Shown here: positions 19,065 to 27,478 of the stretch, piece after piece
Numbering within the stretch: the stretch's first letter is position 1
Layout of the letters: each line of letters opens with the position of its first letter
Assembly (NCBI GenBank): GCA_036940085.1
Contig: JALLBK010000393.1
Location: 1 to 27,478, forward strand
DNA: 27,478 nt
Direction of reading: 5' to 3'
Source of the DNA: Discostella pseudostelligera
Lineage: Eukaryota; Bacillariophyta; Thalassiosirophyceae; Thalassiosirales; Thalassiosiraceae
Notes under the pieces: generated by a model
Told to the model about the DNA's origin: nothing
Seen by the model: the letters and a program-made list of their open reading frames with translations, nothing else
The model's database searches: none
Position numbers and translations under genes: made by a program

Positions 19065-20918
19065 TCACTGTCGATTCGTCAAAGCCACCGCCGCCTGAGT
19101 AGGTCTGTAAATATGGCTGCCCCAGAACTGGGGGGTACCGTCTGACTGATATATTGATGTCGAATATCTATTCCGATCGCTCCCAACCTGATAGGATGGA
19201 TACATTCCCGCCGACGAGGGGGATGTCACCTCCGATCCACCAGCCTCACTACTACTACCCGCGACCGTTCTCATGCCTGCATCTGCTCCTCCTCCTCCTC
19301 CGACACCACTCACGTTCTTCACCGCGACGTAATAATCACTTCTTCCTCCTCCTCCTCCAGATCCACCCCCACTCGCCGGCGGCTGACTCCGTCCATTGGC
19401 CACAACAAAGTCACGTATCTTGACATATCCAATAATACTACAATAACTCAAACTCAATACCGTAATCCATATCGATATCATCCACATAAAATACAATACC
19501 TTCGAACCACACCATCGTGTTTCCATAACCAGGGCGTCATCGGTAACATCTTGCAAGTATTCATCATCCACCTGTTCAAAGTACGGATTGTACTCGGCCT
19601 TTCCGCGATCATAGCAATGTTCGACGGTAAATACCGATAACCATAGAAAGAATAAAAATATGAGAATGCTGAGTTTCCATGGACCGGAACGTGGTCGCAT
19701 CGATTGATATCCGGTGGGATAGAGATAATTGATCGTTTGATCGACGTAGGCGTCTCCGTAGTGCTCTTCGTAGGTTGCATCCGGTTGCAATATAAGATGA
19801 TTGTTCGGATGAAGATAGATGTTTTTGTTGCTGTTGTCATCGTCGTCCCTGCAATGATTGTCATAGGCGGATGGTGTTTGTGACGATACCGAAAGAGGAT
19901 CGTCGCGATATTGCTGCTGCTGGTGTTGATTCGTCCGACTTCCATGACGGAAGGAGTTGAGTGAATGCGGAGAGATTAAGTTGTCGGTAGCAATGGAATG
20001 GATTGTTGCACGGTGGTGTTGAGTATGTGTGAATCCGTCAGTGGTATTGATGGTAGTATGAGGATGGTCCCAATCTAAAAAGTCAAAATTCTGTGGTGGT
20101 CTCATGGATGGTGTTGATGATCGTTGTGATCCATTCTCGTTCGTGACGTTATTGGCGAGTTCCTCCTCTTCCTCTCCTCCGACTGATGGCACGAAACCTC
20201 CTCCCTCTCCGCCACCACCCTCTTCTTCTACTACTTCAGCCGTGTGCTGCATAAGTCTATCTTCATTTAACGCCTCCAAATGAAGATGATCATCTTGCAG
20301 AGGTGGATGAAGACTACGTCGACGACGTTCCATATTCATATGATCGTCTGATCCTTCTCCACCGCCATGATCTTCATCATCCTTATTCTCGTCATTAATA
20401 TGCCATTGTTGTTGTCGTCTTTCATCTGTAAAGGACTGCTGTTGTTGCTGCACTAACACGGGCACCAAACGCCCCCCATTATTATGTCGCCTATTAGCAG
20501 CAGCACCTCTCCCACCCCTCCTCGATCGCAATGTGCCATCCTCGTTCGACAATGCTGATGGGATGGTATGAGCGTAGGCAGAGAGGGCATATCGATAACC
20601 AAACGTGACATCATCATTACCACTCTCGTCATCATTCGTATTATCATCGTGAATATTATTGTTCTCGTGAGGAAATCGGTGGTGCTGCTGCTGCTGTCCA
20701 AATGGCAACGACGACGACGATGATGATAATGCGGATGGACCTCCACCACTAATTCTATTGTTGCTTTGATTCATAATGGCTTCTTCGTCAGGTGCCCATG
20801 GAAGACGATGCTGAGACTGCGACGCCGACAGTGCCGATGCCGACAGCGATGGTGACGCGAGGAGGAGGTCGGAATCATCCTTGACTTTAGTTTTCGGCAT
20901 TCCAAGCAGACGCTTCAT
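19065..20918 (-). CDS. Low-complexity protein with two transmembrane helices, unknown function
   Basis: Single open frame of 617 residues, ATG at 20918 and TGA at 19065-19067. I do not recognise a family. Residues 1-400 are low complexity: Ser-, Gln/His-, Asn/Asp-, Gly- and Glu-rich runs, likely disordered. Two hydrophobic helices follow: about 414-433 (WKLSILIFLFFLWLSVF) and about 473-495 (VLYFMWMISIWITVLSLSYC). They are linked by a 40-residue acidic loop with Cys435 and Cys470 that could pair. The C-terminal 110 residues are Gly/Ser-rich, ending in a Tyr-containing tail. The helix-loop-helix block looks like the only conserved part. The open frame of 1.85 kb and biased composition support it as a gene, though an intron in the low-complexity part cannot be excluded. 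It converges on the STAND-like gene with a 183-bp gap. Confidence 0.72.
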   Translation of the reverse strand: MKRLLGMPKTKVKDDSDLLLASPSLSASALSASQSQHRLPWAPDEEAIMNQSNNRISGGGPSALSSSSSSLPFGQQQQHHRFPHENNNIHDDNTNDDESGNDDVTFGYRYALSAYAHTIPSALSNEDGTLRSRRGGRGAAANRRHNNGGRLVPVLVQQQQQSFTDERRQQQWHINDENKDDEDHGGGEGSDDHMNMERRRRSLHPPLQDDHLHLEALNEDRLMQHTAEVVEEEGGGGEGGGFVPSVGGEEEEELANNVTNENGSQRSSTPSMRPPQNFDFLDWDHPHTTINTTDGFTHTQHHRATIHSIATDNLISPHSLNSFRHGSRTNQHQQQQYRDDPLSVSSQTPSAYDNHCRDDDDNSNKNIYLHPNNHLILQPDATYEEHYGDAYVDQTINYLYPTGYQSMRPRSGPWKLSILIFLFFLWLSVFTVEHCYDRGKAEYNPYFEQVDDEYLQDVTDDALVMETRWCGSKVLYFMWMISIWITVLSLSYCSIIGYVKIRDFVVANGRSQPPASGGGSGGGGGRSDYYVAVKNVSGVGGGGGADAGMRTVAGSSSEAGGSEVTSPSSAGMYPSYQVGSDRNRYSTSIYQSDGTPQFWGSHIYRPTQAAVALTNRQ

Positions 20919-21530
20919 TACTCTATATTTTATTATGTGAAGAAGATGGTATCAGAGAGAGTGAGTGGGAGAGAGCATTGGGGGTAGGTAGTAGTGTATT
21001 AGTGCTCTTTGGGATTTGGATTTGGACACCGTCGTCGTCGTCGTCGTCGGGCGGCGGGCGGCGGCGCGCGGCGGCGGTGCACGTTGGATGCGCTGGCTAC
21101 GTGATGTAATCATTGTAACATCTTGATATCTATCTGTTCAGGTTTGACGTAGGAGTAACAAGAAACTACCGTATTAGACACTTTTCTAGATATCGAGGTT
21201 CAAATGTGTTACATTATTTACAGAGTTACAGGCACACATACAGGAGTTACACCCATTTAGAAGAAAAGTGTTACATTGGTTACATATCTTATTCCACGTG
21301 TACATCCGTTCACCCACATCGGCTGCTGAGTGGAAGACACATTGTCCATGTTCTATTTCCGCAACTCCAATGCTCAAATTGCATATTGGATGTGGACGTA
21401 CTAACTGGTATGCATATTATTTAACTCAATTACAAATCATCAATGCTCATGATGTCACTGGATGCTCTGTACAACCAGCAGTCATAACGAATTACAACCA
21501 CTCTGCACTCTGTCGATTATCGATTGTTAC
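20919..21530. other. Intergenic region with GTC/GCG simple repeats and a GTTACA cluster
   Basis: Upstream of the two-helix gene lies (gtc)6 at 21031-21048, followed by a G/C-only gcg-rich stretch to about 21077. A cluster of five gttaca hexamers lies at 21208, 21225, 21246, 21270 and 21279. No gene is supported here. Confidence 0.55.
21031..21077. repeat. Trinucleotide (gtc)n / (gcg)n simple repeat
   Basis: Six gtc units are followed by a run of only G and C built from gcg/ggc units. It sits 110-160 bp upstream of the ATG at 20918 on the opposite strand, so it is probably in the promoter or 5' leader of that gene. Confidence 0.85.
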
Positions 21531-23666
21531 CCAGTCAAATTTCTCGACGACTTAGCCAACCCTAAACTTTCGCTTGACATCTTTCAATGCATCCAATCAC
21601 TGGCTGAGATCCTCCACAGTACAGCATTTTCCAATTCTTTGACGAGAACTTTCCATCTCCCTTCAAATGCCTCTTGATACTACCTAACTCAGTATTCCAG
21701 AAATGCCCCGTCTCAGAGTCAAGAACATTGCTGCTGTCGCCCACAAACATTTCACCAAGTAAGCTCCACTGGATATTGCTCATAAGAGCAAATTCATTTG
21801 ATTCCACATCTACTGTGGTGTGTGATTCACCATCACGCATTAGACTGATGAGGTCTTCAAAATCAACATGGTCGAGCCGATCATCGCCATCCGTATCGAT
21901 TTCATCAAAACCAGAATGAGCTACTACTATCTGGTTTGTCAAAAGTTGATAATCCAAACCATCAAGTATTTGCATCATAAGGTAAAGTACACCTTGCTTA
22001 TCGATCATTGCAGATGACAGATTGAAACTCATGAAATAAAGGTTTGATGCAATCATCACCGTCTGCTCATACATCCATGGAATAGAATGAAAGCGCTTTC
22101 GAAAGGAGAAGTTTGCAGCACCCTCTTGCCGGTGCACTTATAAAATTGGACTCGCACAACTACTCTGGTGGACAAACGCCAGTCGCAATCGACAAGATGA
22201 TGCCACTGATAGCACGGCGCTCAAGGTTAGGTCGGCTATTGAAAATGAAGATATTTGGTGGAACATTCTCTCCCAAAACAAGCATTCAATCCTTTCCTGT
22301 AAAGAAAAGGAGAATGTAGTACCCATTGCATCCAAAATCAACATTTTAAAGAAAGTACTCAACTCAAGGCAGCATATCATTGCCGGCGAGCTAAACGGAG
22401 ACAGGAATGATGGTCCAACAACAAATGCAGGCTTGTGCTGTGTTGGAGTTTCTTTTATAGAGTCGATGAGCCTTTTTTTCAGTCTCCACATCCACATTGG
22501 TTGATGTACACACAAGAATGATTCGGACTTGTGCATAGAGAGACCGTAAAAGCATGAAATTGAGTTTTGGACAGCCATGGTAGCATCAAGTAGATGCAGG
22601 CAGAGTTTTGCCTCCCTAAGCCTGGTGGATTCTCAAACAAGACAATGCATTCCAAAGGTTGGAAATATGCCAATTTGGTCAAATGTGTCACGGAAAATAC
22701 TTGCACCAACTTGTCAGCAAGATAGATAAACAATGGAACACCAATAAGCCAGAAGATACACTGTGGGGCATGAAGCATCAATTCTCCTGCCCAAATGAAG
22801 CACAATTAATGCATGGAGGATTTGCACCATTCAGAGGAGATGCGGCATTTAAGAAATGGTACCACCATTGGCAAGATGATCAATGGAAGCACACCAATGG
22901 CGATCATACATGTGATACCTGTATTGCTCGTTCAAAGAAGCTATTGCTGAAAAGCCATGAATGCAGTAGTACAATTAGAAACAATGATCAATGATCATCA
23001 TAGCATAGGAAAACATCACCAGGCTGAATGTGAAATAATCATACCTGAATATAATCCTCCTCTTTCCTTCGAGCCCATCTCAAAATGTGAAAAGCAGTAT
23101 GGCTCACACTTTCCAGTCCAACAATAATACCAAATATGAAATGCATGTGAGGATGCAAATCCAAGAAGTGTATCCAGCACTGCAACATAGTCTTTGCAAC
23201 ATATTACCAAGATACTTGGCCTTGCTCAGAAACATCATCATATACAATGGGTAATTAAACCATGCCAAAGATCGTGCAATGGTCAAGAAGATCATGGATA
23301 ATAAATCATCAGCACAGATGGTGGCACGTGGACAGATGCAGGATTCCATTCCTTCATGACATCTGCAATGATATTAGTGGGTACTTGTAATCCCAATGGT
23401 GATTGGTGATGGAGCTCATTTGGAACCGGATAGTGACTCATGCTCTCCTTGTGTTCATGATCTTGTTGTTCCTTGGTGTTGGTGAGAAAGGGCTGATGGT
23501 AGATGGTAGTTCGGCAAGGAATGGTGGTGGTAAGGAGGTGTAGCGCCATTGTCGATGATTCCAATCCTGTCCACAAGGTACTGATTGCTTCGGTCTGATG
23601 AAATAATACCAACTCCATCAAATTGCTGCTTGCAGCTTTGTTAGGGCACAAGGATGTCGCCCCCAT
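21531..23666 (-). pseudogene. Degenerate NADPH oxidase / ferric reductase-like gene
   Basis: Read on the minus strand, family motifs appear in order but in changing frames. These include DDLLSMIFLTIARSLAWFNY, DLHPHMHFIFG and SVSHTAFHILRW (heme-binding region), LMLHAP with CIFWLIGVPLFIYLADK, and QFHAFTV (in place of the FAD-binding HPFT). Later come AFVVGP-FLSPFSSPAM, ENVPPNIFIFNSRPNLERRA, an EF-hand DTDGDDRLDHVDF and a C-terminal EKFDW. Lesions: frameshifts near 23320, 23192 and 22485, stops TAA 22806-22808, TGA 22286-22288 and TAG 22160-22162, a further break near 22065 and a frameshift near 21592. The NADPH-binding segment (about 22310-22390) is replaced by unrelated sequence. A possible intron starts at 23044 (gtatga); the frame resumes near 22930. 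Intact relatives move electrons from NADPH across a membrane to oxygen or ferric iron. The ATG at 23666 is only the start of the upstream open frame; a 5' exon may be missing. Confidence 0.85.
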
Positions 23667-24567
23667 CCCCCATTGTCACTCCATACCGAGTGCCACTCCT
23701 GGCGGGGGTTGTGTCGGTGGTTGGGTACTAGGTATTATGATTCATATTTTTCTAAGATGACATAATACATGTTATTGTTCTTTGTGATGTGTGATGAAAG
23801 GTTGCCATTTTATGAGAGTTTAATTTCGAAGATGATGCTTGCTCTTGGACATGTGTGTTGCTGGAAATAGGTATTGGTAACAATTGGATGGCGAGTGATG
23901 AGATGAGCTGATCTTGGACGTGTTCTTGTTGACGCCACGGCACCCATGCCACTGGATCATGGTCTTCTTGGTCTTGGAGTGGACGACTATCCTCACATCA
24001 ACCATCGATTAGTACTACTAGAGAGCAGAGAGACAACAAACTGAGATAGATGTCCTGGTCATGGAGGGTAGATGTAGGAGGTTTGGCAATGATCATGGTC
24101 CCGGTCTTTGTTTTTTTGTGGCCAGCAACCTCCAGCCTCCAGCAAGCCTCCAGCAAGCCTCCAGCAACAAAGACGGAAGATGAGGACCCCCGACATCCCT
24201 TGACCGAATTTCAATTAACCTACTAGTACAGGCTGGAGGGGTGTCGGTCAGTCGGTCCATACTAACAAGCTCTAACTAGACCAAAAATGCCCGTACTCAA
24301 GTTGCCCCCCCCTTCCATACCTGCCGGTCGGCCAAATACTAGGGCTGGTGACGCATTATATTCCACGTGGAGAGTGACGATAATTTGGCACGCACCCCGC
24401 CCTCTAGAGTGCCAACTTGGACCTACTCCAGATCTCGAGCTACAATATCGAACCTATTTGCTCACATCAATAATTGATTAAGACTTACGATGTTGATTAC
24501 AATATTCATTAGTACAAGTTTATCTGGGCTCATGTAGTAGCCTATTGGAACAGATTCCTGTACTGTT
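23667..24567. other. Intergenic region with short tandem repeats and palindromes
   Basis: About 900 bp without a supported gene. It contains three tandem 11-mers cctccagcaag at 24136-24168, a perfect 10-bp palindrome tccacgtgga at 24362-24371, and a weak inverted repeat (24189-24207 against 24237-24250). Two overlapping minus-strand frames of about 65 codons at 23752-24005 have no recognisable content; a lost 5' exon of the oxidase pseudogene is possible. Confidence 0.5.
24136..24168. repeat. Three tandem copies of an 11-mer (cctccagcaag)
   Basis: Copies at 24136-24146, 24147-24157 and 24158-24168; the last ends in c instead of g. A partial copy (ccagcaacctccagc) precedes them. It is a minisatellite-like slip repeat in noncoding DNA. 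Confidence 0.85.
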
Positions 24568-27008
24568 TCATGCAGTTGTTTTTGAATTGACAACATTACC
24601 AACCACTGTTACTACTTCATTGAGACCCGTCATAAAGTATATTGCAGAATGGCTCCATTCTCCTAAATGATCTGCTCGTAAATCTTCATAATTCTGTGTA
24701 CCAACTTTCTGAACCATAGAAACCATAATGCGCCAGGCCTTCATCGCCTTAAGGTTCTTGGGATTCCAAACCACCTCATCTGCAACTTCCATGTACCACT
24801 TGTTGTTGTGCTTGTGGTAAATGCCAAGCACACGATAGCTTTGCTCCGATACCACCTTATCTCTATTCTTAGCATTCAACGTAATAATGCTATCTGGGCA
24901 AATGTTGAGCGCAGTCCTGCCTTCCTCCCCCATGTTCATGTTCTCATCAACCCCCTTGCTGGTACTAATTTTCTTAGCCAAAAACCAATGACCACTTAGT
25001 GAGTTATATTTTCCACTTCCAGATGTTGAAACAGCGCCTCTATCTAACTTTCCAAGTTGCAGAAGTTCAATGAGTTTCAGAGCAGATAGCCCTACATCAT
25101 TTAAGTGTTCAGTCTGCAGCAGCATCATGAAATAATCCATAGTAGTCTTGCCCTTGTACGAAGGAGGGTCAAATGAAATCACATGCTCACTATCCTCTGC
25201 TTCCCAATCCACGTCACCACCTCCTTCTTCAATTTCTGTCTCTTCTGCACCCTCGTTGTCTGCTACTACAATTGTGTCCGAATCTGTTGTTGCCTTCCTA
25301 CCTTGAATGTCGTTCATATGGCTTACACTTATCTCAGACAAGCCATGTACGGTCCTGCCTTGTTGCGAACTCTTGTCTGAGGACGATACAAGCCCTGATG
25401 CTGCTGATCCAAAATATGCCAAGATTAATTTTTTTAGATCCGGCGGTGTCTCAATTTTGGTAGCAAAGGGAGAGAGTCCATTTCCCTCAGCTACACCAAA
25501 CTTTCGCAAGAAGGGGGTCATCACTGCAACGGCTTGTTCGATTACTCCCTTAACATCAGCCCATAATTGATGTACAATCTCTTTTTCTGGATCGACATCC
25601 ACTGGCCCACATTGATCTTCCCTTGCTTGCGCTGCTGACAAACTCTTGATAAAACCTGGCAGTGTTGCCTGATAACCAGATAGGCCAGCATTCTTCCTCG
25701 ATATTTCCAAGCCGCTAGCAAAGATAGAATCCAATTTGATCACAGACTTTTGTATGATGCGAATAAGTTGCTCGATGTTAAATTCCCTAAGCTGCATCCG
25801 CCACATGCCGTACGTGTGCTCATTGCATTCCAACATGGTGCGTCGGGGCTGTGCAACATCTCTTCTGGCGACAAGGAACATGACTCCAAAAGTCTCTAGT
25901 AGCAAGTTGCGTTTGTTTGCAAGCATCATGCTACACTGAATGACGAGAACCACAAGAATGTTATAAAAGAATATAATGCTCGATCTCTCCAACTCAGACC
26001 ATTTGCATTCACTGCATAAGCACGTAATCGTAGTAACACAAGAGAAACCACAGTCACAGCATGATTACCAATATCATACTTGATGCCATCTGTCTCAGTG
26101 TAGGCTTGAAGGGCCTGAATTGTTTTCACAGATGCCAATGACAGTACTACAGCATCAGACGCAAAGTCATCTATCCTCCACAATTTCTGGTTAATGCGAG
26201 CCAGTTTAAGATACCATGGGTCAAAAACATAACGTCCAAACACAGCACATGATGAACCACCAATGAGTTGATATCTCGCATTCTTCACATTATGATTCGT
26301 GTCAGGAAGAGACACGTAGCTAGTTTCTCCAGAAAGAGATCCCAACATGACACGGAGGTTCCATTGGACTTCAGATGAGACCCCATCTGTTGTAGTTTTC
26401 AAAACCATTGCATTTCCGTCCTCTTTGCATGCAGTAACAATTGCTTCCATAACAGTTCTTCCAAAGTCGTTGTTCTCATTAATTGTCTGAGGCCAACCCA
26501 CCAGGGTAAAATACAGTGGTATTCCAAATGGTGTGTCCTGGATGGATACTACACACACCTTGATCTCGGCAGCAGGCTCTCCATATTTTCAACCATCGAC
26601 ACATCCTTTCAAGAACGTTGCCATTTCATCAGTGGAAATACCCGACGGAATAGGAATGTAATGGTTCGGGTATGCACCACCTACCACCACATTGCTTGAG
26701 TGCAAAATCTGGTACGACTTCACTAGAACAGTTCCATCAAAACCAGCGGAGAAAACAATATGAATTTGAAGCAAACCAGCTTCTCTCCTCTTCTGAAGAA
26801 TCCTTTCAAAGTGTTCCCTCAACTGAGTGACAATTTGAGCAGGTGTAATGCCAATGAACGGTGCAGGGCACCTCTCTGCCGTCAAACGCTCAATGTGTCG
26901 TAGGGATACAGTGCACAAATTGGCAGACACATACTCGAATCCCTTGCGGTCGCCACTGGCAGACAGAGCAACCTCACAAATGGGGGGCTGGATTCTGGTG
27001 TAGTACAT
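24568..27008 (-). pseudogene. DDE-type transposase-like gene, interrupted by a stop and a frameshift
   Basis: The coding frame starts at ATG 27008 and runs in one frame to TGA at 26589-26591. It continues in the same frame (KYGEPAAEIKVCVVSIQ) to about 25945, then shifts frame and stays open to 24568. Sequence suggests an RNase H-like transposase: AGFDGTVLVKSYQI with ivGG-like VVVGGAYPNH (possible first Asp), KTTTDGVSSEVQW (possible second Asp), and PDTNHNVKNARYQLIGG, which has the D-x-x-H pattern seen in several cut-and-paste superfamilies. RLRAYAVNANGL, ANKRNLLLETFGVMFLVAR and ECNEHTYGMWR follow. The last 250 residues are acidic, then a possible conserved tail. I cannot assign the superfamily. 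Inactivation is by nonsense plus a one-base frameshift near 25931-25950, although sequencing error cannot be excluded. The N-terminal part may be spliced from upstream (ctacag just before the ATG). Confidence 0.72.
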
Positions 27009-27326
27009 AGGTACTGTAGTTTACGTACATTGCTACTCAGTTCTACGTACGTAACATACAGACTATTGCAACATTTTTTGCAGAAATGCATTGAATACAA
27101 AGAAACCATGAATCTTAGTCACTAAAACAAAAAAATCTTTCATTTTAAAACTTTATTGCATACCGTTATTTTTACTTTAGTTAGTGCAATTAATTGCTTC
27201 CCAGTTGACTTCAAATGACATCTAGCAATACTCTCTGTATGATACCATTCCATCCCTCATAACACCCTCACATCATCTCTGCACTCCTCCCCGATTTCAC
27301 CAACCTATCATCCCTGCCTCCTCACC
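27009..27326. promoter_or_regulatory. Divergent region with tacgta palindromes
   Basis: About 318 bp lie between the transposase-like frame (-) and the Cys-rich frame (+). It holds tacgta at 27022-27027 and the 10-bp palindrome tacgtacgta at 27044-27053, close to the transposase ATG. The rest is AT-rich; no core promoter element can be named. Confidence 0.45.
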
Positions 27327-27478
27327 ATGCCGACAACACCTGATCCAATAATTAAGTGTCTCCGATGCACTAATTTCTGCCTTCAATGCAATGTTGATCC
27401 GTCCGTGCCTGGTCGCTCGAAGTCTCTATGCCATCAATGTGTTGGTGCTGGTCTTGATTGCTGTATCTTCCCCCCAGC
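27327..27478 (+). CDS. Partial Cys-rich (zinc-binding-like) protein, runs off the window
   Basis: Open frame from ATG 27327 to the window end: 50 complete codons. The Cys pattern is CxxC at 11-14, CxxC at 18-21, CxxC at 35-38 and CC at 45-46 (KCLRCTNFCLQC, then LCHQC). Regular paired cysteines of this kind commonly bind zinc, often in DNA-binding proteins. It is divergent from the transposase-like gene with 318 bp between the starts. It could be a second gene of the same mobile element or an unrelated host gene. The sequence downstream is not visible. Confidence 0.55.
   Translation, partial: MPTTPDPIIKCLRCTNFCLQCNVDPSVPGRSKSLCHQCVGAGLDCCIFPP

Noticed and set aside
24136..24168. CRISPR-like array
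   Set aside because: The 11-mer units are directly adjoining with no spacers, and the window is eukaryotic.
24189..24250. Inverted repeat that could be a terminal repeat of a mobile element
   Set aside because: Arms match in only 10 of 12 positions and enclose about 40 bp; no target-site duplication could be seen.
26589..26591. TGA read as selenocysteine in the transposase-like gene
   Set aside because: A transposase is not a known selenoprotein, I see no stem-loop downstream that I could support, and a second lesion (frameshift) is present, so a simple nonsense change is more likely.

Overview
This is nuclear DNA of a eukaryotic microalga, most probably a stramenopile and, by inference, a centric diatom. 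The genes are protein-coding and lie on both strands. They carry short GT-AG introns (about 76-154 nt) whose phases join conserved protein motifs exactly. They include a Golgi YIPF6-type protein, an AAA_16/STAND-like protein of a type I associate with diatoms, and a degenerate NADPH oxidase/ferric reductase gene. I saw no tRNA, rRNA, operon or CRISPR structure. The diatom assignment rests on gene content and remembered family resemblance, not on a search.

Layout. (1) 1-296: a GC hairpin and three copies of an 18-mer repeat. (2) 297-4319 (+): a 1313-residue protein with a long, partly disordered N-terminal part and a C-terminal family 25 glycosyltransferase domain. (3) 4348-8760 (-): a TatD-type metallohydrolase gene and a four-exon YIPF6-like gene, rearranged by a 1633-bp direct tandem duplication (4928-6560 and 6561-8193). 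It leaves one intact copy of each gene, with a truncated copy of each in between. (4) 9369-10397 (+): a diverged pterin-carbinolamine-dehydratase-like gene, divergent from YIPF6. (5) 11069-12175 (+): spermidine synthase with a hydrophobic leader. (6) 12611-14002 (-): a four-exon SGNH/GDSL-like protein. (7) 14554-18881 (+): a four-exon, 1360-residue protein with a degenerate kinase-like region, a P-loop NTPase and a helical C-terminus. (8) 19065-20918 (-): a low-complexity protein with two membrane helices.

The right third (about 21.5 kb to the end) is gene-poor and decayed. A broken NADPH oxidase/ferric reductase gene (21531-23666, -) carries many stops and frameshifts. Next is a broken DDE-type transposase gene (24568-27008, -). 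A Cys-rich open frame starts divergently at 27327 (+) and runs off the window, possibly as a second gene of the same mobile element.

The genes do not form an obvious pathway. Arrangement is compact: GT25 and TatD genes converge with a 28-bp gap, the STAND-like and two-helix genes converge with a 183-bp gap, and two divergent pairs (YIPF6/PCD-like and SGNH/STAND-like) share intergenic regions of about 550-610 bp. The strongest structural observation is the apparently perfect tandem duplication that duplicates parts of two genes, keeps one whole copy of each and creates a chimeric reading frame.
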